Shown here in pieces: positions 1 through 7,746 of a DNA stretch of 12,077 nucleotides. The position numbers and the translations under genes were made by a program. The notes beneath the pieces were generated by a model. The model saw only the letters and a program-made list of their open reading frames with translations. It made no database searches and was not told the DNA's origin. This DNA is from Actinomyces viscosus. Its GTDB lineage: Bacteria > Bacteroidota > Bacteroidia > Flavobacteriales_D > Crocinitomicaceae. Within the stretch, counting starts at the first letter, position 1, and every line of letters starts with the position of its first letter. The DNA is taken from NCBI GenBank assembly GCA_943326975.2, contig CALPVI020000025.1, forward strand, positions 1 through 12,077. Reading direction: 5' to 3'.

Positions 1-1536
1 CCGCAGGTCGTAAAATCTGCACGTGTAATGAAAAAAGCAGTTGCGTATTTACTGCCATTTATCGAAGCTGAAAAAGATGGGGTTCAATCTTTCTCAGGAA
101 AAATATTGATGGCAACTGTAAAGGGTGATGTGCATGACATTGGTAAAAAAATAGTTGGGGTAGTATTGGCTTGTAACAATTATGAAGTAATTGATATGGG
201 GGTAATGGTACCTGCTGATAAAATCATTCAAAAAGCGATTGAAGAAAATGTAGATGTAATTGGATTAAGTGGTTTGATTACACCTTCATTAGACGAAATG
301 GTAACGATGGCAAAAGAAATGGATCGAGCTAATTTATCTATTCCTTTAATGATTGGTGGTGCAACTACTTCTAAGGTTCATACAGCTGTAAAAATAGAAC
401 AAAGTTATACGAAAGGTCAAGCGGTTCATGTTTTAGATGCATCAAGAGCTGTAACAGTAGTTGAAAGTTTATTAGGTCCAAAGAAAGATTTATTTATTTC
501 TGATTTAAAAACGGAATATACTCGATTACGTGAACATCATGAAAAGAGTAGAAGTGCTAAACAGCTTTTATCATTAAAAGACGCACGTAATAACCCATTT
601 AAAATTGATTGGAAACAAGAAGATATTACAACACCAATTGAATTAGGTGCTCAGGTATTTTCTAATTTTCCTTTGGAAGAATTAGTGCCATATATTGATT
701 GGTCACCTTTCTTTCAAACTTGGGAATTATATGGAAGATATCCAAATATATTAAACGATGAGGTAGTAGGAGAAGAAGCAACAAAATTATTTGCTGATGC
801 ACAAAAAATGCTTCAAACGATGATTGCTGAAAAATGGGTGTCAGCGAACGCAGTAGTAGGTATTTTTCCTGCGAATTCAATAGGTGATGATATTGAAATT
901 TATACCGATGAAACACGTTCTGAAGTTGCTTTAATTCAACATTCGTTACGTCAACAGACGAAAAAAGCAGAAGGTCAGCCGAATATTGCTTTATCAGATT
1001 TTGTTGCGCCGAAAGAGTCTGGAATCAAAGATTATGTGGGTGCGTTTGTTGTGACAACAGGAACAGGATTAGATGAACATGTTGCTCGTTTTGAAGCAGA
1101 TCATGATGATTATAATTCAATTTTAGTGAAAGCTTTGGCAGATCGTCTAGCTGAGGCATTTGCTGAATGTATGCACGCAAAGGTGAGAAAAGAAATTTGG
1201 GGTTATTCAAAAGATGAAAACTTATCGAATGACGATTTGATTAAAGAAAGTTACAGAGGTATTCGTCCAGCTCCAGGTTATCCAGCTTGTCCAGATCATA
1301 CCGAGAAAATAGGATTGTTTGAATTATTAGATGCTACAGCGATTACTGGAGTTTCTTTGACGGATAGTTTAGCAATGTTACCCGCAAGTTCTGTAAGCGG
1401 TTGGTATTTTGGTCATCCAGAAGCTAAGTATTTCGGATTAGGAAAAATAACCGAAGAGCAAGTAGAAGACATTGCAAATCGAAAGAAAATAGAAGGTCAG
1501 CGAATGGAACGTTGGTTATCAAGTGTTATGATTTAA
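1..1536 (+). CDS. metH: Cobalamin-dependent methionine synthase, C-terminal part (5' end outside window)
   Basis: MetH transfers a methyl group from 5-methyltetrahydrofolate through cob(I)alamin to homocysteine, giving methionine in the cytosol. The reading frame is open from base 1 (PQVVKSARVMKKAV), so the ATG at 28 is internal and the gene begins upstream. The cobalamin-binding domain shows the DxHxxG motif (GDVHDIGKK), with the cobalt-ligating His at bases 133-135, followed by GLSGLITPSLDEM and GGATTSKVHTA. From about codon 195 comes the reactivation domain that binds S-adenosylmethionine. Its signature RPAPGYPACPDHTEK is at 1264-1308, and the end of the gene has the usual MLPASSVSGWYFGHPEAKYF block. 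These 511 codons correspond to the end of the B12 cap, the B12 domain and the AdoMet domain. The folate and homocysteine domains, if fused, lie off the window; some Bacteroidota split them into separate genes, which cannot be judged here. No metF follows; a terminator does. Confidence 0.97.
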   Translation, partial: PQVVKSARVMKKAVAYLLPFIEAEKDGVQSFSGKILMATVKGDVHDIGKKIVGVVLACNNYEVIDMGVMVPADKIIQKAIEENVDVIGLSGLITPSLDEMVTMAKEMDRANLSIPLMIGGATTSKVHTAVKIEQSYTKGQAVHVLDASRAVTVVESLLGPKKDLFISDLKTEYTRLREHHEKSRSAKQLLSLKDARNNPFKIDWKQEDITTPIELGAQVFSNFPLEELVPYIDWSPFFQTWELYGRYPNILNDEVVGEEATKLFADAQKMLQTMIAEKWVSANAVVGIFPANSIGDDIEIYTDETRSEVALIQHSLRQQTKKAEGQPNIALSDFVAPKESGIKDYVGAFVVTTGTGLDEHVARFEADHDDYNSILVKALADRLAEAFAECMHAKVRKEIWGYSKDENLSNDDLIKESYRGIRPAPGYPACPDHTEKIGLFELLDATAITGVSLTDSLAMLPASSVSGWYFGHPEAKYFGLGKITEEQVEDIANRKKIEGQRMERWLSSVMI

Positions 1537-1572
1537 AAACAAAGGCTTTCAATTTTGAAAGCCTTTGTTTTT
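1535..1572 (+). terminator. Rho-independent terminator of metH
   Basis: A perfect 16-bp inverted repeat: arm AAAAACAAAGGCTTTC at 1535-1550, a six-base AATTTT spacer, and the complementary arm at 1557-1572, which ends in TTTTT. The left arm starts inside the metH stop codon, so termination follows translation directly. The flanking A and T tracts are symmetrical, so it could also stop transcription arriving from the minus-strand side. Confidence 0.9.
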
Positions 1573-1604
1573 GGATGATAAAATTCAATTTAAATATTGT
1601 AAAA

Positions 1605-1640
1605 GCAAAAAGCGACTCGGGGGACCGAATCGCTTTCTGC
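1605..1640 (-). terminator. Strong GC-rich hairpin, terminator-like on the minus strand
   Basis: Arms 1605-1620 and 1625-1640 enclose a 4-base loop. Read as minus-strand RNA, all 16 positions pair, including two G-U wobbles, whereas on the plus strand the same two positions are A/C mismatches. That asymmetry indicates a minus-strand RNA. The minus strand then continues into CTTTTTGCTTTT. The stem core CGATTCGG/CCGAGTCG is markedly G+C-rich against its AT-rich surroundings. Confidence 0.7.
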
Positions 1641-1714
1641 TAACTTAACCTAACCACTATTCACTGAAAAAAGAGTTTAGTATTTTATATATGTTTAATA
1701 CTTTCGAACTTTGT
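1605..1714 (-). ncRNA. Candidate small RNA, minus strand, about 110 nt
   Basis: The inferred transcript starts just after the -7-like box at 1720-1727 and ends at the hairpin at 1605-1640, whose minus-strand 3' side runs into CTTTTTGCTTTT. In between, the minus strand has no open frame of note. It does have an unusual segment, GGTTAGGTTAAGTTAGC, directly before the hairpin, with near-repeats of GGTTA. The RNA would sit on the same strand as, and downstream of, the TPR/barrel/SCO operon, so it could instead be a processed 3' UTR. Both ends are inferred from sequence alone, with a few bases of uncertainty at the 5' end. I do not recognise a named RNA family. It might be one of the Bacteroidota RNA motifs found by comparative genomics, such as Flavo-1, but I cannot verify this. 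Confidence 0.45.
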
Positions 1715-1719
1715 TGAAA

Positions 1720-1748
1720 CAAATTTATCTTAAATCTTATTAATCAAA
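1720..1748 (-). promoter_or_regulatory. Bacteroidota-type promoter for the candidate small RNA
   Basis: On the minus strand TTTG (1748-1745) is followed after 17 bases by TAAATTTG (1727-1720), matching the Bacteroidota primary-sigma consensus TTTG-N(17-23)-TAnnTTTG. It lies about 340 bases from the end of the SCO gene and has no protein gene in front of it, so the nearest product would be the hairpin-ended RNA down to 1605. In AT-rich DNA single boxes occur by chance; it is the pairing with a terminator that makes this one credible. Confidence 0.5.
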
Positions 1749-2054
1749 AAATCAATTTTAAGGCTTTATTGAATTGGAAAACAAGTATTAATACTTAAAA
1801 TTTCATCTTTTAATTTATTCGTTGAATTATTTTTAACGTTCATAGTTGAAATAGGTTAGTTCATAGAAAAATCACTTATTGTATTCTTGGAATCCTAAAA
1901 TTTAAAATTTAATCAATTTTTCGACGAATAATATTTTTTTAACGATAGATAATTAATTAGAATTATCTAATTATCAAGGAAATGAAAAATCAACTCTTGT
2001 ATTTTTAAATACAGAATATAAAATTTGATTGTAGGTTAACTATAGGATTCTAGT

Positions 2055-2720
2055 TTAGTTTTTTTCGTTTAAAACTAATTGAATATCTGAAATTAATTCG
2101 TCGACTTTTTTAGGTGAAGTTCCGTCATAATAACCTCTAATTCGGCCCAATTGATCTATTAATACAAAGTTGTTTGTATGAATAAAATCACTTCCAGCAT
2201 CACCTAAATTTTGAGCTTCAGCTGGCTTTAAAACAAAGAATGAAGTTCTAGCCAAATGATACAAATCTTTTTTATCTCCCGTTAAAAAATGCCATTGATT
2301 TGCATTTGCATTGTGAGCATCAGCATATCTTTTCATTTGTTCTAAAGTGTCAATTTCTGGATTTACGGTAAAACTTAAAATAGCAAATTTTGAATTTTGT
2401 GAATACGCTTTTTGAACACGTTGCATTTCATTATTCATCTTTGGGCAGATTGTGCCACAAGTAGTGAAAAAATATTCAACAACATAAACTTTGCCTTTCA
2501 CCGTTTTGTTCGATACGATTTGACCATTTTGATTTAAAAATGAGAAATTTCCAATTTTATGACCATACCCTTTTCTTAATAAAGAAGTATCCACCATTTC
2601 TGCTTTGACATCTATTGGATTATAAATAGGAAGTTCTTTTACCGGTTTTTTTAAATTGTAGGAATAAGCTATCATAATAGCAACTAATGTTATTAATGTA
2701 ACGGCAAAAACTCTTTTCAT
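2055..2720 (-). CDS. SCO1/SenC family copper-binding, thioredoxin-fold protein
   Basis: This is a 221-residue membrane-anchored SCO protein. SCO proteins bind copper and act as copper chaperones or thiol-disulfide reductases, usually for assembly of the Cu(A) site of cytochrome oxidase. A hydrophobic N-terminal segment (about residues 4-20) is a signal anchor, leaving the domain in the periplasm. The metal site is complete: the CxxxC motif at Cys88 and Cys92 (TTCGTICPKM), and the distal His181 in FIHTNNFVLID. The order GHKIGNFSFLNQNG, GKVYVVEYFFTTC, SFTVNPEIDT, and WHFLTGDKKDLYHLAR is typical of the family. It is the last gene of a three-gene operon, 9 bases after the beta-barrel gene. In other genomes SCO genes often sit near oxidase genes; none are visible here. 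Its specific partner is unknown. Confidence 0.93.
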   Translation of the reverse strand: MKRVFAVTLITLVAIMIAYSYNLKKPVKELPIYNPIDVKAEMVDTSLLRKGYGHKIGNFSFLNQNGQIVSNKTVKGKVYVVEYFFTTCGTICPKMNNEMQRVQKAYSQNSKFAILSFTVNPEIDTLEQMKRYADAHNANANQWHFLTGDKKDLYHLARTSFFVLKPAEAQNLGDAGSDFIHTNNFVLIDQLGRIRGYYDGTSPKKVDELISDIQLVLNEKN

Positions 2721-2729
2721 AATTGAAAA

Positions 2730-4439
2730 TTAAAATCTAAATGTTATACCTCCCATAATTTGTATTCCTTGTACAGGTGTATTGTACCATCTTTTGTAGC
2801 GTTGTGCAACTAAGTTGTTTCCTTGTAAGAATGCAGAAATTCGTTTGTTATATCTATATTCTAAACTTAAGTTAATATCAGAAATTAAACCTAAATTTTT
2901 TGCGATTTGGTTGTTTTCTACTTTCACATCTTTTTCCATAGAATATATGAGAGCTTTTCTACCACCTTCAAAATTCAAATCAAGATTTACAATGAATTTA
3001 TCGTACAGATTATAATGTGCTTTTGCAATTGCTTGAAATTGAGGTAGATTCCATGCGTAAGCATTTTCTGAACACAAATAAGAATTATATCTTGCTATGG
3101 CATCAATTTTTAATTTTTCAACTAATTGATATGAAAGCGCTCCTTCAAATGTCGTTATCGAAACATTGTCGTAAATAACATTAAATTTATTGCGCATAGA
3201 ATAAATAGTATCTGTTACAAAAAGTAATTTATTTTTCACATTTGCAAAACTTGCATTTACATTAAAGCTGATTCTTTTTGAAATTGTCCCTTTAATACCT
3301 AAATACGCCTCAATTGCATTGTTTTCATTTTTCATCGAAATATTCGTTAAAACAAATTCGTTTGATTGAGAAATTCCTTTGAATGTATTTTGTTTCAATC
3401 CTCCTTTTAAACCAGCATATGGAATGAACATGTCGTTAAGTAAAGAATATTTTAACTCAGCAATCGGATAAATATAAAATGTTGATTTATTCGCTACATC
3501 TATGGTTAAATCTATACCAATTTTTGCTTTGAAACGATTTTCTTTCATGAAAGTAGAAATCGAAGGTTTTAAGCTGATGACCGTATTGTTTGTGACGATG
3601 CCTGTATCTAAAAGGGTTAAACTAGAATCAGCAATACCATATTTGTATCCATTGTATTTTACACTTAAATCAGCAGCAAAAACTTCTTTTCCAGATTTAT
3701 AGAACGCAGAGCTATTGAATGCAAAATAATTTTCTGATGTTCTCCATTTTGCTAAACTATCAATAATTGGTTTTTTCGTTTGGAAATTATTATAAGTTAG
3801 ACCAAGTGTGTAATTTAATTTTGCGCTATCTTTTTTATGTGAACTGTACGAAAAATCTCCGCCTAAATCACTGAATCTTTGAGCAATGCTATCTCTTTTT
3901 ATAGAATCATTTTGAATTCCATAATAATTAAATCCTTTGTTTGCATAATGTATATCTCCTTTTAACGTGTAATTTTTTTCATTGATTGCCCCAATTAAAT
4001 TTGCATTCGTTCTATCGAATTGAGAAGGTGCATAATTTTTCATAGTTCCAAGTGAACTTAAATGTTTTACATGAACACCATACATGAATTTTCTTGAACG
4101 TGTTCCATTAAAATAAATTTCTCCAAGTGGCATGATAGAACTTCCAATTCCAATTTTAGCATAAGAATGATACAATTGATTTAATTTGTCTACAGTTTTG
4201 ATAGAAGCGGGTTTAATTGTATCTAAGCTAATTTTTGTTGGATGTTGAATCGTTAAAAGCGGATATTCTAATACAGGAGTAGTTGCTATTGAATCAATAA
4301 TTTTAGGATTTTCACTAATTCTATAGGCAGGTTCCACCGATCTTGGACTGCTAACGTCAATAGTGACAGTACTATTTTCTTGGCTATAAACAGTTAAGCC
4401 AATCAAAATGAATATTATATATAGTATAGACTTTTTCAT
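2730..4439 (-). CDS. Outer-membrane beta-barrel protein, TonB-receptor-like barrel without plug
   Basis: A 569-residue exported protein. Residues 1-19/20 (MKKSILYIIFILIGLTVYSQ) are a signal peptide. Residues about 20-90 are a polar, Pro/Ser/Thr-rich linker. From about residue 90 onwards the sequence shows the alternating polar/aromatic strand pattern of an outer-membrane barrel (for example YAKIGIGSSIMPLGEIYFNG), with many Tyr, Asn and Lys. The chain ends in GIQIMGGITFRF, with the C-terminal Phe that barrels use for insertion. The strand just before it (RWYNTPVQGI) resembles the end of Bacteroidota TonB-dependent receptors. No plug domain or TonB box is visible, and the length fits a barrel alone. 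The gene begins 2 bases after the TPR gene and is followed 9 bases later by the SCO gene, so the three are almost certainly cotranscribed. The substrate is unknown; a structural or scaffolding role is equally possible. Confidence 0.85.
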   Translation of the reverse strand: MKKSILYIIFILIGLTVYSQENSTVTIDVSSPRSVEPAYRISENPKIIDSIATTPVLEYPLLTIQHPTKISLDTIKPASIKTVDKLNQLYHSYAKIGIGSSIMPLGEIYFNGTRSRKFMYGVHVKHLSSLGTMKNYAPSQFDRTNANLIGAINEKNYTLKGDIHYANKGFNYYGIQNDSIKRDSIAQRFSDLGGDFSYSSHKKDSAKLNYTLGLTYNNFQTKKPIIDSLAKWRTSENYFAFNSSAFYKSGKEVFAADLSVKYNGYKYGIADSSLTLLDTGIVTNNTVISLKPSISTFMKENRFKAKIGIDLTIDVANKSTFYIYPIAELKYSLLNDMFIPYAGLKGGLKQNTFKGISQSNEFVLTNISMKNENNAIEAYLGIKGTISKRISFNVNASFANVKNKLLFVTDTIYSMRNKFNVIYDNVSITTFEGALSYQLVEKLKIDAIARYNSYLCSENAYAWNLPQFQAIAKAHYNLYDKFIVNLDLNFEGGRKALIYSMEKDVKVENNQIAKNLGLISDINLSLEYRYNKRISAFLQGNNLVAQRYKRWYNTPVQGIQIMGGITFRF

Positions 4440-4441
4440 TC

Positions 4442-7400
4442 TTATTTTCCTTCTTCGTTAACTTCAATTACTGTATTTACAGGAGATTCAATCGTTTTTG
4501 GCTTGTTTTTCAACTGCATAATTTCTTCCCATACTTCTGCTGCTTCCGATAAAATACCATCTTGTTGATCTGGGTAATGATCTTTTACGGATTTTAATGT
4601 TTGTTCCGCTTGAAATAAATCATTTTTAATCATGAGGGTTTTTGCTTGAAGTATTAAACCTTTTGCTACCCAATAGTTATAAGTAGGTTTCATTTTAAGT
4701 AAAGATCTCACTTCATTTTCTGATTTATCTAACTCTTTTTGTTTGAAATACAATTCAGCTAAAGTGAATCTTGCTTCAGCTGCTCTTTCTGTAGTTTGAT
4801 TTTTAAAAATCCATTCCAAAGATGGTTTTGCAAGTTCGAATTGTTCTGCATAATAATTCGACATCCCATTGGCATATTCTGCTTCAAGACGAATTGTGTT
4901 ATTTAATTGATTGCTTTCTAATACTGATTTAGCATACGCTGCAGCTTTTACCCATTCTTCAATTAAAAAATAACTTCTCATTAAACCTAAACGCGAATTA
5001 AAAACGATTGAAGGAGTAGAACTAATACTTTCTAATCGAGAATAATAAGGAATGGCTTCTTTGTATTTACCAGTATTAAATAGTTGTTTTGAAACTCGAA
5101 TAGCTGCAAGTTCTGTAAAACCATTTGTTGGTTCTTCTAGCGTTTTAGCATATATTTCAATTGCTTTTTCGATGTTTTTAAGTTTGTAATAGCAATCAGC
5201 TTGGTGGTTTTTCACTTCATTTGCATAAATTCCATTTGGATATTTACTTAAATAACGATCAAATTCTGTAATTGCCTCATTTGTTTTTGTAGAATCATTG
5301 TAAGCTTGCATTGCAGGTAAGTAATACAAATCTCTTTCTTGTTGATCTTTTGTTACTCCTGCACAAGAATATTGATTACCAATAGCTTCTGCTTGATCGA
5401 ATTTTTTAATAACCGTATAGATTTCGATTAATCCTTTAGCACCCTTTTCACAATATTCTCTGTCAGCACCGTATTCATCTAAAATTTCTTTGTATGCTTT
5501 TTCTGATTTTGAAAAATCATGCTTTTTGAAATAGATATCTGCAATTTCTACTTTAGCATTTTTAACTAACATCGAAGTTGGGTAATCAGTTACAATTTGT
5601 TGGAAATAGCGTAAGGCTAAATCATTTTTTTCTAAAAACTTATAGGTAATTGCTAATTCATTGATAGAAGTTAAGATATATTTAGATTCAGTATAATTAT
5701 TTATAATATCTTGTAAACAAGCTATTTTAGCATCTGATTTACCTTTGATATACGTGTAAGTTTTTGCTAAATAATATAAGGCTTGGTCTTCGTATCCCGC
5801 TTTTAAATCGATTGCTCCCTGGTAAAATTTTGCAGCATTTTCATTTTCACGCAAAATATAATATCCATCAGCCGCTCTCATATATGCATCAGCTAGTTTG
5901 TGTTTATTTTTTGAGTTAGAAGCATTAATTGTTTGTGTATAAATTCTGAAATTTTCAACACCTAATGAGGTATCTGCTTTTGCGTAATAAGCATAACCAA
6001 TATTGTAGTAAGCATCCGCCTTCATGTTTACACTTGCAACACCTGAAGAATTTAAAAATCCTCTATATCCTTGTATTGCTTTGTCATAACTTTTTTGTTG
6101 AAAGAAGGCATCACCAATCCAAAATTTAGCATTTGCTGAAATAGCAGGATCTATCGGATATTTATCAACTAATTCAAAAGTTTCTATAGCATCTTTGTAT
6201 TTTGCATTTTGGTATAATTCAACGGCATAATTGAATGCAACAATTTGATATGCTGTTTTTAATCGCACATCTTTGTTTTCTAATTTATTCAATGACTGAA
6301 GCGCTTTACCGTATTTATTTGTAGTAGTGTATACGTTTACAAGGTATTGGTAGATATCATTATTACGTTCAGAATTAGGGTATTTATTTAAGTATAATTG
6401 CAACGCTTCAACGGCTTCATCATAAGGATTGATATCTAACTTATAAGATAAAACGGCATAATTATATAAGGCGTCTTTTTGAACTTTAGGGTTGATTGAA
6501 ATTAAGGAAGCTTCATTGAACGCTGCTCTTGCAGGAGCTAATTTTTCAAGTTTAAGGTAACATTCACCTATGTGGTAGTAGGCAATTTGTCCTAAACTAT
6601 CTCTTTCTTCATTTACCTTATCAAATAATTTTATTGCAGCATTGTAGTTTTTACTTTTGAAATACGCATAGCCTAATTGATAATCATCGTCGCGTGTTGT
6701 TTTTGAATGCTCATTGTACTTTTCTAAAAAGTTTACTGCTTCATCGTATTTACCGATTTTGTAAAAAGCATCACCAATTATATGGTTTACATCATTTAAG
6801 TTAACAACATTGTTTGTGTCTAAAACGTTTGGAGCAAACTCTGTAACTTCCTTATATTTTCCCTGTAGGTGATAAATTTGAGTAATATAATAAGGGCAAA
6901 CTTTTCCAAATCGTTCATCATTTTGTAATTTCAAGAAACCATCTAATGCAGTTTGGTATGATTTATCTTGATAAGCAATATGGGAGTAGTAGTACAAAGC
7001 TGGACTTGAATATTGCGAGCTATCATCTTTTATTTCGTAAAAAGCATTTCTTGCTTCAGGAAACTTTTTTTCTTGAAAATTAGAATAACCTACTTTGAAA
7101 TAAAATTCATTTTTAGCATCAGCTTCAACATCAGATACTTTCAATTTATTGAACCAAAGTAAAGCTGTTGGATATTCCTTTTTTTGATAATAATATTTAC
7201 CCAAACGAAAGTAAATAGCTGCGTGATAAATACTTTCAGGATATTGTTTATTGAATTCTTCTAATAATATAACAGCATCATTATGAAATAATTCCAATGC
7301 TGATAAACCTTCATAGTACAGCGCTTTGATATAAAAAGGATCATTTTTTTTATCAAATTGAGTGATAAATGTTCGGAATTCTATTCGTGCAGCACCAAAT

Positions 7401-7525
7401 TGTTCTTTGTTGAATAATTCTTCTGCCCTGTAATATGTGGCATATGCTGAATTATATTTTTCAGAAGTCTGAGCAAACAATTGTGAGAAACAACTGATAA
7501 AGAGTATTAGTAAAAATTTGTTCAT
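4442..7525 (-). CDS. Large periplasmic tetratricopeptide-repeat (TPR) protein
   Basis: A 1027-residue exported protein made almost wholly of TPR-type helical hairpins. The ATG at 7525 is preferred because it gives a standard signal peptide (MNKFLLILFISCFSQLFAQ); an in-frame TTG two codons upstream (7531) would add only Met-Asn. No Shine-Dalgarno sequence precedes either, as is usual in Bacteroidota. Repeat units recur to the end, for example FRLGKYYYQKKEYPTALLWF, YFKSKNYNAAIKLFDKV, FWIGDAFFQQKSYDKAIQGY, and DIYFKKHDFSKSEKAYKEIL. Short-spaced repeats like these, with tyrosine at the A-helix, resemble those of the YbgF/CpoB and BamD-like families, which bind envelope proteins. TPR proteins are scaffolds without catalytic activity. 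As first gene of the operon with a barrel immediately downstream, it probably works with that barrel at the outer membrane; this is inference. The last about 25 residues are polar and unstructured (KNKPKTIESPVNTVIEVNEE). Confidence 0.93.
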   Translation of the reverse strand: MNKFLLILFISCFSQLFAQTSEKYNSAYATYYRAEELFNKEQFGAARIEFRTFITQFDKKNDPFYIKALYYEGLSALELFHNDAVILLEEFNKQYPESIYHAAIYFRLGKYYYQKKEYPTALLWFNKLKVSDVEADAKNEFYFKVGYSNFQEKKFPEARNAFYEIKDDSSQYSSPALYYYSHIAYQDKSYQTALDGFLKLQNDERFGKVCPYYITQIYHLQGKYKEVTEFAPNVLDTNNVVNLNDVNHIIGDAFYKIGKYDEAVNFLEKYNEHSKTTRDDDYQLGYAYFKSKNYNAAIKLFDKVNEERDSLGQIAYYHIGECYLKLEKLAPARAAFNEASLISINPKVQKDALYNYAVLSYKLDINPYDEAVEALQLYLNKYPNSERNNDIYQYLVNVYTTTNKYGKALQSLNKLENKDVRLKTAYQIVAFNYAVELYQNAKYKDAIETFELVDKYPIDPAISANAKFWIGDAFFQQKSYDKAIQGYRGFLNSSGVASVNMKADAYYNIGYAYYAKADTSLGVENFRIYTQTINASNSKNKHKLADAYMRAADGYYILRENENAAKFYQGAIDLKAGYEDQALYYLAKTYTYIKGKSDAKIACLQDIINNYTESKYILTSINELAITYKFLEKNDLALRYFQQIVTDYPTSMLVKNAKVEIADIYFKKHDFSKSEKAYKEILDEYGADREYCEKGAKGLIEIYTVIKKFDQAEAIGNQYSCAGVTKDQQERDLYYLPAMQAYNDSTKTNEAITEFDRYLSKYPNGIYANEVKNHQADCYYKLKNIEKAIEIYAKTLEEPTNGFTELAAIRVSKQLFNTGKYKEAIPYYSRLESISSTPSIVFNSRLGLMRSYFLIEEWVKAAAYAKSVLESNQLNNTIRLEAEYANGMSNYYAEQFELAKPSLEWIFKNQTTERAAEARFTLAELYFKQKELDKSENEVRSLLKMKPTYNYWVAKGLILQAKTLMIKNDLFQAEQTLKSVKDHYPDQQDGILSEAAEVWEEIMQLKNKPKTIESPVNTVIEVNEEGK

Positions 7526-7746
7526 ATTCAATTAAAATCTATCTAAAGCGAATGTTTATCTCTAAAATTTTGTCGAATTAAATCAACGGCAAACAAAACT
7601 GTTTTAACTAAGTAAAATTAAGCGACAAGGCTATGCTGGTGATATTTACATTTAAAAGTTTTAAACGTGATTCTGTTAAGATAATTTCCTATTTTCATTT
7701 CATCTCTTCGGCAGTTTTTAGCACCTTTACAATAAATACAAAAGAA
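7526..7746. promoter_or_regulatory. Divergent intergenic region between the TPR operon and ftsE-like gene
   Basis: This 221-base gap must hold the start signals for the leftward TPR/barrel/SCO operon and the rightward ATPase. No full TTTG-N(17-23)-TAnnTTTG pair is found on either strand. The nearest matches are TATTTTCA on the plus strand (around 7690) and CAGTTTTG on the minus strand (around 7600), each with mismatches. Promoter positions are therefore left open. The interval from 7633 is an open frame continuous with the ATPase, discussed under that gene. Confidence 0.4.

Larger units (their letters stand above)
1573..2054. other. AT-rich intergenic region between metH and the SCO gene
   Basis: There is no credible protein gene in these 482 bases: no open frame of useful length on either strand and no family-like peptide. 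It holds the minus-strand promoter/hairpin pair annotated separately at 1605-1748. It also has a perfect 14-bp palindrome AAGTATTAATACTT (1783-1796) and a 9-bp inverted repeat TAGATAATT/AATTATCTA with a 6-base spacer (1946-1969). A weak hairpin, TGTATTT/AAATACA with a 2-base spacer (1998-2013), lies about 40 bases past the SCO stop on the minus strand and might be a poor operon terminator. In DNA this AT-rich, short palindromes are expected by chance, so none of these three is claimed as functional. Confidence 0.6.

Noticed and set aside
28..30. ATG at 28 as the start of metH
   Set aside because: The frame is open upstream and already reads conserved MetH sequence (PQVVKSARV), so the gene begins before the window.
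662..1210. Minus-strand open frames of 84 and 61 codons inside metH
   Set aside because: They lie antisense to a clearly conserved coding sequence, have Leu/Ile-rich shadow composition and match no family.
1783..1969. Palindrome AAGTATTAATACTT and the TAGATAATT inverted repeat as operators
   Set aside because: They are pure or nearly pure A/T repeats in A/T-rich DNA, with no promoter or gene start beside them.
2815..3702. Two plus-strand 66-codon open frames inside the beta-barrel gene
   Set aside because: They are antisense shadows of a real gene, with no promoter or recognisable peptide.
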